This document shows, in pieces, positions 59,001 through 64,000 of a stretch of 64,000 bases of DNA. Within the stretch, counting starts at the first letter, position 1. Each line of letters starts with the position of its first letter. Location: NCBI GenBank assembly GCA_934098485.1, contig CAKOOH010000003.1, forward strand, positions 1-64,000, given 5' to 3'. The translations under genes were made by a program, and so were the position numbers. Under the pieces are notes generated by a model. That model was not told the DNA's origin. It ran no database searches and saw only the letters and a list, made by a program, of their open reading frames with translations. The DNA is from an uncultured Bacilli bacterium. GTDB lineage: Bacteria > Bacillota_I > Bacilli_A > RF39 > UBA660.

Positions 59001-60053
59001 ATGTTTGGACTAGAGATGGATCAAATTGCAAAAATAAAAGTAATTGGTTGTGGCGGCGGAGGCTGCAACGCTGTAAATAGAATGATTGAATCAGGAGTTA
59101 AAGGTGTTGAATTTATTGTTGCTAATACCGATTTACAAGTATTAAACGTATCTAAAGCATCTAATAAACTTCAAATTGGTGCTAATATTACTAATGGTCT
59201 AGGAGCTGGTGCTAACCCAGAGGTTGGTCGCGCTGCTGCCTTAGAAAGTAAAGAAGAAATAAAAGAAGCCCTAAAAGGTGCCGATATGATATTTGTAACT
59301 TGCGGTATGGGTGGTGGAACTGGAACTGGTGCTGCTCCTGTTATTGCCGAAATTGCTGCTGATTTAGGTGCCCTTACTGTTGGCATTGTAACAAAACCAT
59401 TTAGATTCGAAGGTAAACGTCGTATGGAGCAAGCAATTTTAGGTATTGAAGAATTAAAGAAACATGTAGATACTTTAATTGTTATTCCAAATGATCGACT
59501 AAGAGATATTATTGATAAATCTACACCAATGATTGATGCCTTTAAAGAAGTTGATAATGTATTACATCGTGGTGTTCAATCAATCAGTGATCTTATAGCT
59601 GTATCTGGTTTAGTAAACTTAGATTTTGCTGACGTAAAAACTGTTATGGAAAAAAGAGGCTCTGCTCTAATCGGTATCGGTCTAGGCGTTGGTGAAAATA
59701 GAGCCATTGAAGCTGCTAAACAAGCAGTATCAAGCCCACTTCTTGAAACAAGTATTGATGGCGCAACTGATGCTATTATTAATGTAACTGGTGGTACAAG
59801 CTTAACCTTATTTGAAGCAGAAGATGCTGCTGAAGTAGTAAGACAATCATCTAATAATGATATTAATATTATCTTCGGTGCGGTAATTAACGAGAACTTA
59901 AATGATGAAGTAATCGTAACTGTTATCGCAACTGGATTTGAAGATGAACAAAGAGCATCAGAAACAAAACAAGATAACCCATCAAACAAAATGACCCAAG
60001 ATGATAGTGACTTTGATATTCCACCATTTTTAAGAGATAGAGATAATTTTTAA
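59001..60053 (+). CDS. ftsZ: Cell division protein FtsZ
   Basis: A 350-residue tubulin-like GTPase. The N-terminal GCGGGGCNAVNRM, the tubulin signature GMGGGTGTGAAP (residues ~98-109), the NDRL T5 region, and the T7 loop (LVNLDFADVK) are intact. A short linker leads to the C-terminal peptide DIPPFLRD, which binds FtsA. The linker is brief (~20 residues), as in small genomes. AAGAGGAG precedes the ATG. A strong terminator follows. Confidence 0.98.
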   Translation: MFGLEMDQIAKIKVIGCGGGGCNAVNRMIESGVKGVEFIVANTDLQVLNVSKASNKLQIGANITNGLGAGANPEVGRAAALESKEEIKEALKGADMIFVTCGMGGGTGTGAAPVIAEIAADLGALTVGIVTKPFRFEGKRRMEQAILGIEELKKHVDTLIVIPNDRLRDIIDKSTPMIDAFKEVDNVLHRGVQSISDLIAVSGLVNLDFADVKTVMEKRGSALIGIGLGVGENRAIEAAKQAVSSPLLETSIDGATDAIINVTGGTSLTLFEAEDAAEVVRQSSNNDINIIFGAVINENLNDEVIVTVIATGFEDEQRASETKQDNPSNKMTQDDSDFDIPPFLRDRDNF

Positions 60054-60077
60054 AAAAGCCAAATTATAATATAATAG

Positions 60078-60106
60078 AGTCTATGGTTAATACCATAGAC
60101 TTTTTA
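60078..60106 (+). terminator. Terminator after ftsZ
   Basis: A perfect 10-bp stem, AGTCTATGGT (60078-60087) with ACCATAGACT (60092-60101), TAAT loop, then Ts. Confidence 0.88.
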
Positions 60107-60122
60107 CGTATGCAATATTAAC

Positions 60123-60152
60123 TTGACGTGGGTGGGGGATTATTAGTACAAT
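60123..60152 (+). promoter_or_regulatory. Promoter of the large surface protein gene
   Basis: TTGACG (60123-60128), an 18-nt spacer and TACAAT (60147-60152). The spacer holds an unusual G-rich run (GTGGGTGGGGGAT). Confidence 0.5.
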
Positions 60153-60181
60153 TATATAGAAAATAACAGGTGATGTTAGGT

Positions 60182-61912
60182 ATGAAAGATGTAAAGAAAA
60201 ATAACGTAACAGTAGTAGTATTAATTGTGATATTAACAATGATAATTGGAATGAGTTTATCGTATGCATTCTTTTCTGCTAGAATAAGTGGAACAGAAAG
60301 TGAATCAACAATAGTAATGGAAGCAGGAAGTTTATCTATAGAATATACAGATTTATCAAATGTAATAAGTGTATCAAAAGTATATCCAAGAGAAGAAGCT
60401 TGGGTAACCAAAGAATTTAAAGTAACTGGGACAAATACAACAAATTTAGTATTATTTTATAAATTAAAAATAGTTTTAGATAATAATGAGTTTGAAGGCT
60501 TAGGTTTAAGTTACAGTTTAGAAAGTGAAAACACTGGAAATAATGGAAATATAATTCCAAGTATAAGTAAAGAATACATAGGAAAAGATGATATTAATTT
60601 AGGTCAAGGATATTTTATAAATACAGGAACAACACCAAAAGAACATAAATATACATTAAAAATATATTTAAAAGAAAATGGAGAAGATCAAAACTATTTA
60701 CAAGGAGCCAAATTTGCTGCTCATATAGAAATAGAGGCAGGAGATAAAGCGGTAGAAGTAACACCAAAAGGATGGGATGAAGCAGGAAGTGGCACCTTAC
60801 TAGCCGGAATAAAAGCAAATTATCCCACAGTAATGCAGCCGTTAACCAATCCAGGAAAAGAAGGATCAGCAGATAATGAAGCAGTATTAGCGGGTGCAGT
60901 TGATGACTATGGGATGAGTTATTACTTTAGAGGAAATGTAACCAATAACTATGTCCAGTTTGCAAACAAATGCTGGAGAATTGTGCGTGTAACTGGCGAT
61001 GGCTCAATTAAATTAGTACTTCATAATGACAATGTAAATAATGTAGCAAGTCCATGTGCATCATCAAATAATAGTACGTCAGCAGCCTTTGCAAGATATA
61101 GTGGAACAACATATGAAACTAAATATAATGAACAAAAAAATGATAATACATATGTAGGATTTATGTATGGAACAGCCGGATCAAGTAAATATGCCGAAAC
61201 TCATGCAAATATAAATAAAAGTACCATTTTACAAAACTTAGAAACATGGTATAAAAATAATTTAGCAACATATGAAAGCAAACTAGCAGATACCATCTGG
61301 TGTAATGATAAAAGTACAAAAACTAATCAAACTATAATATATACAATTTTAAATACCAAAACTAATAAATTAAGTAAAGGTAGAAGCAATTATCCAGGAC
61401 TCGGATATGGAACAAATAACACATTATATAGTGGAGTACAAAGAACAGGAGCAAACTATCATTCTATAAATACTTCAGGCAAACAATATGGACCAGTAGG
61501 AACGGGACCAACATTAATATGTCCATTAGATAATGCTGGCGGAAAGTTATCCAAGTTAACAGTTTCAGATACAATTAATGGTAATGGAACATTAGATTAT
61601 AAAGTTGGGTTACTTACAGTGGACGAAGTGTTATATGCTGGAAGTATTGATTGGTCTGGATATCAAGCATTAAATTATTCTGACTCATCAATAAATAGTT
61701 ATTTAAAAGAAAATGCAAGCGATGGGTATTGGACCATTTCGCCTAGTTACTTCGATGGTGATGCCCGCGTGCTTAACGTGGGGGGCAGTGGCAGTGTCGG
61801 CAATAATTGGGTGAAGAGCACGCTCGGTCTTCGTCCGGCAGTTTCTCTTACGAGCACAACGACGATATCTGGAGGAAATGGCACCTCATCAAATCCGTTT
61901 GTAATTAATTAA
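60182..61912 (+). CDS. Large surface protein: TasA-like N-terminus fused to a C-terminal lectin-like domain
   Basis: A ~576-residue exported protein. The N-terminal helix ends GMSLSYAFFSARISG, like SipW-processed proteins, and residues ~30-185 resemble the TasA/camelysin ectodomain of the 22.5 kb genes (YPREEAWVTKEF compares with YPKAEAWDTKVI). Residues ~195-576 form a second region beginning at CWRIVRVTGDGSIKLVL and ending YWTISPSYFDGDARVL, LGLRPAVSL and GGNGTSSNPFVI, a pattern like C-type-lectin/FGE-like or DUF6273 ends. ATG 60182 follows AGGTGAT. The last ~50 codons lie in a sharp GC-rich island. Confidence 0.7.
   Translation: MKDVKKNNVTVVVLIVILTMIIGMSLSYAFFSARISGTESESTIVMEAGSLSIEYTDLSNVISVSKVYPREEAWVTKEFKVTGTNTTNLVLFYKLKIVLDNNEFEGLGLSYSLESENTGNNGNIIPSISKEYIGKDDINLGQGYFINTGTTPKEHKYTLKIYLKENGEDQNYLQGAKFAAHIEIEAGDKAVEVTPKGWDEAGSGTLLAGIKANYPTVMQPLTNPGKEGSADNEAVLAGAVDDYGMSYYFRGNVTNNYVQFANKCWRIVRVTGDGSIKLVLHNDNVNNVASPCASSNNSTSAAFARYSGTTYETKYNEQKNDNTYVGFMYGTAGSSKYAETHANINKSTILQNLETWYKNNLATYESKLADTIWCNDKSTKTNQTIIYTILNTKTNKLSKGRSNYPGLGYGTNNTLYSGVQRTGANYHSINTSGKQYGPVGTGPTLICPLDNAGGKLSKLTVSDTINGNGTLDYKVGLLTVDEVLYAGSIDWSGYQALNYSDSSINSYLKENASDGYWTISPSYFDGDARVLNVGGSGSVGNNWVKSTLGLRPAVSLTSTTTISGGNGTSSNPFVIN
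61730..61870 (+). other. GC-rich 3' island (candidate variable region)
   Basis: By hand count 61741-61860 is ~57% G+C, while flanking sequence is near 30%. The codons change too: GCC, CGC, GTG, GGC, GTC, CTC, CCG and ACG, rare elsewhere in the window, are dense here. The segment encodes the SPSYFDGDARVLNVGGSG part and the LGLRPAVSL end of a lectin-like fold. Many codons end in C or T, as in variable regions of diversity-generating retroelements. No reverse transcriptase or template repeat is seen in the window. Simple gene conversion from a GC-richer donor is an alternative. Confidence 0.5.
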
Positions 61913-61950
61913 AAACATAGTTCATTATAAAATAAACTATGTTTTTTTTC
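61912..61950. terminator. Bidirectional terminator between the surface protein gene and gerAB
   Basis: AAAACATAGTT (61912-61922) pairs with AACTATGTTTT (61935-61945), 12-nt loop, T-run after. It overlaps the gerAB 3' end. Confidence 0.8.
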
Positions 61951-62899
61951 TTTTTCTAAATAACTTACTAAGAATAAACAATACCATAACTCCTAAAAGC
62001 ATATATGTATAATATTTCAAATAAAAATCGGTAACTTTATAAGTATTAAGTGCATATTTATTTAATGCCCAAATCATAACAATTATAATAATAAGTAAAA
62101 ACTTACTACAAGTAATTTCTTTAATATTAACACATGATAATCCCGTAAGAACAAAAATATTAATAATCCATAAGGTAAATAATATATTTTCGATATTTTC
62201 AATAAAATTTAAAATAGAAATTCTTTTAAACACCATATATTCAGGATATCTATAAAGTTTAGATACTTCAATTCCTAAGTTACCAATTGTACAAAGTAAT
62301 ATAATTAATAATAAAAAGGCTGAAGCAAGATAAACTTTATAATCATATTTTTCTTTAAAATCATCAACTAATATCATAGGGCTCGTACTAATTAATGCAA
62401 AATCTAAAGCCGACCATAATATCTTACTAATGCTACTAGTCATAACTGGCAAAAAGAAATCAACTTTAATTGTTGGAACTAATGTAAAAGCCGCACATAG
62501 ATACAAAAAGATATGTAAATAAACTAATATGCCCGCACTTTTATATAAAGTTTCTCGTCCTTTTAAAGCTGTATAATAAATTAGATAGCCACCAGGAATA
62601 AGTACAATATAAGTAGGTGTTCTAGATAAATATATTGAAGAAACTAGTTTTCCAATTAGCATCGTTCCAATTACTAAAAAGCAGATACTATAAAGAAGTT
62701 TAAAAAATTTATTATCTTCCCTCGGTATCGATTTAATAATAAAATTTATTCCCAGTCCCATAATTGTTCCTATTAAAATTGATATCCAAGCATCTGAACC
62801 TACATTTTTAATAATCTTCGAAAAACCAACTCCCATAAATAGGGGAAATGTTAATAAATAAATTAAACTAACGCTTTCTAACTTAGTTATTTTTTTCAT
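61937..62899 (-). CDS. Spore germination permease GerAB/YndE family
   Basis: A ~320-residue membrane protein with ten predicted helices, of the APC-like spore germination permease family (GerAB/GerKB/YndE). Matching features are the N-terminal MKKITKLESVSLIYLL, PTYIVLIPGGYLIYYTALKGRETLYKSAG and VDFFLPVM, then the C-terminal helix pair. GerAB senses germinants in the inner spore membrane. Start is ATG 62899 after GGTGAAG; upstream in-frame TTG codons overlap gerAC. It overlaps gerAC by 17 nt. Confidence 0.85.
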   Translation of the reverse strand: MKKITKLESVSLIYLLTFPLFMGVGFSKIIKNVGSDAWISILIGTIMGLGINFIIKSIPREDNKFFKLLYSICFLVIGTMLIGKLVSSIYLSRTPTYIVLIPGGYLIYYTALKGRETLYKSAGILVYLHIFLYLCAAFTLVPTIKVDFFLPVMTSSISKILWSALDFALISTSPMILVDDFKEKYDYKVYLASAFLLLIILLCTIGNLGIEVSKLYRYPEYMVFKRISILNFIENIENILFTLWIINIFVLTGLSCVNIKEITCSKFLLIIIIVMIWALNKYALNTYKVTDFYLKYYTYMLLGVMVLFILSKLFRKRKKT

Positions 62900-63950
62900 G
62901 TTCTTCACCAATTGGTCCAAAAATTAGACCCTTTCTATCCAATTTAACTTGAACATTTACTTCATAATTAATATCTTTAATATCATTAATCTTATCTCTT
63001 TTTGCGTTGTAATATTTCTTTTTAAAACCAAGTACATCGGCATTATTATCTATTAAAATCGTTATAAATTCTTTCGTATCTTCTTTTATCTTATCTTTAA
63101 CTAAACTAATAATTTTTTTAACATTTTCCTTATTATTTAAATTAAGCGCTTCTGTTTCATTAAATATTCCTAAAATTTTTAAGTTAATTTTAAATTTATC
63201 ATCTTCATAAGTAATGTCACTGCTAGAATTAATCACTTTAAAAACAAATTCTTTATCTTCATAATTTACAGGAAATAAAGTAAGTTTATTATCACCATTA
63301 ATCATATTATAAATTTGAATCATTTGAATATTAATTTCATTTACCATCTTTTCTTTAGAAAAAATAACCGCTTCACTTACTTTAATATCAGTTTTATCAT
63401 CGCTTATCTTCGGTAAAATAATATTATAATATCCCGATATATAATTTTCCAGAAAATCATTAAATTTTATATTTATCGTATTATTAAATTTACTTTCTAT
63501 AATATCTTTAATATAATTACCTACAATTTTTTCCTTCTTTTTTACTATTTCTATAGTTTTTTCAATATCATTATCTATTACAATATTAAAATTAACACCC
63601 ACATTATTTTCTCTCGTTAAATAGTCCATTATAAAGTCTAATTTACTATTAGCAGCCACTTCGCTTAAAACAACTGTATCTAAATCAATAAAATATAAGG
63701 CCTTATTTACCGAAAAAGATATATTCTTTAAAGCACCAATTAAAGAGTCACCACTTCCTTTATATATTAAAGAAGCATTTTCATTTTCCTTTTTATTTTC
63801 TCTAATTTCTACAATTACATTATATTTATCATCACTATAATCAACCCCAATTAGTGAAACCATTGCCATTTTATTTAGTTCCATATGATTATAACAGCCT
63901 GATAAAAATAAACACATTATAATTAATAATATCTTTTTTATAAATATCAC
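62883..63950 (-). CDS. Spore germination lipoprotein GerAC family
   Basis: A ~355-residue lipoprotein: signal peptide KILLIIMCLFLSGC (lipobox LSGC), then CYNHMELNKMAMVSLIGVDYSD, the usual GerAC start (CWD-x-EL-like), and the late VKLDRKGLIFG. GerAC is the lipoprotein partner of the germinant receptor. The start is uncertain: GTG 63950 overlaps an AGGTGAT that looks like the house RBS, so a nonstandard codon a few bases downstream (near 63940) is possible. gerAA is not present and may lie beyond the window end, upstream on this strand. Confidence 0.85.
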   Translation of the reverse strand: MIFIKKILLIIMCLFLSGCYNHMELNKMAMVSLIGVDYSDDKYNVIVEIRENKKENENASLIYKGSGDSLIGALKNISFSVNKALYFIDLDTVVLSEVAANSKLDFIMDYLTRENNVGVNFNIVIDNDIEKTIEIVKKKEKIVGNYIKDIIESKFNNTINIKFNDFLENYISGYYNIILPKISDDKTDIKVSEAVIFSKEKMVNEINIQMIQIYNMINGDNKLTLFPVNYEDKEFVFKVINSSSDITYEDDKFKINLKILGIFNETEALNLNNKENVKKIISLVKDKIKEDTKEFITILIDNNADVLGFKKKYYNAKRDKINDIKDINYEVNVQVKLDRKGLIFGPIGEEHEKNN

Positions 63951-64000
63951 CTTTGCTTTCTTATATTATTTGTTAAATATTTACTTCTTGTTAAATCGTT

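Noticed and set aside
59171..59989. Long open frames on the - strand opposite ftsZ
   Set aside because: They mirror the codon bias of ftsZ, lack ribosome binding sites, and encode low-complexity Ser/Ala/Pro-rich sequences with no family features.

Overview
The window reads as chromosomal DNA from a very low-GC, endospore-forming member of the Bacilli that lies near the Mollicutes (the RF39-like and related uncultured gut lineages are the best guess; this is inference). Supporting signs are the A+T-rich codon use, an unusually short Mollicutes-like 5S rRNA, and AGGTGAT/GGAGG ribosome binding sites. Spore genes are present (sigK, cse60, a CotY/CotZ-type coat protein, gerAB, gerAC), as are wall and division genes (murT, ftsA, ftsZ, a MurJ-like flippase). 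TGA is a normal stop: several genes end in TGA overlapping the next ATG (yqeG/yqeH, ASCH gene/miaA, zip/patatin gene), so the Mycoplasma code is excluded.

Layout. 1-470: end of an rRNA operon (23S 3' end, 5S, terminator). 0.56-4.6 kb: DUF1846 gene, then tsaE, tsaB, rimI, tsaD for tRNA t6A. 4.7-6.4 kb: a TasA-like surface protein, an XRE regulator and an uninterrupted sigK. 6.5-18.9 kb: housekeeping genes (yqeG, yqeH, mutL, ASCH, miaA, cysteine desulfurase, thiI, ackA, nrnA, a ZIP transporter, a patatin and yebC). 18.9-20.2 kb: a repeat element and a DUF4143 ATPase. 20.3-24.8 kb: a two-component system, two TasA/camelysin-like proteins and their SipW-type signal peptidase. 24.8-26.45 kb: an accessory patch with dinD and a broken Panacea-domain gene. 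26.5-32 kb: the rimP-nusA-rnpM-infB-rbfA-truB translation operon, with a one-domain RimP and no ylxQ. 32-38.9 kb: a leaderless wall-hydrolase-like gene, an atypical [FeFe] hydrogenase, a glycosyltransferase and unknowns. 39-47.2 kb: tdk, tmk, cse60, a MurJ-like flippase, trmB, an envelope-related operon and a compact T-box leader before dut-tyrS. 47.3-51.4 kb: paired lytic-transglycosylase-like proteins, a degenerate EIIB-like protein and a spore coat gene. 51.4-54.5 kb: an ABC transporter with three membrane proteins. 54.5-60.1 kb: murT with a GatD homologue lacking its catalytic residues, an unknown gene, and divergent ftsA-ftsZ. 60.2-64 kb: a large TasA-like/lectin-like surface protein with a GC-rich 3' island, then gerAB and gerAC.

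Points most worth following. (1) The GC-rich C-terminal island of the 60.2 kb surface protein is a candidate variable region of a diversity-generating or cassette-exchange system. (2) The MurT partner has lost both the catalytic Cys and His of GatD. (3) A compact T-box precedes dut-tyrS. (4) Two related three-armed palindromic elements sit beside the DUF4143 ATPase and beside the ABC cluster. (5) Four SipW-substrate-like proteins lie at three loci served by one SipW-type peptidase. All calls come from reading the sequence; no database search was run.
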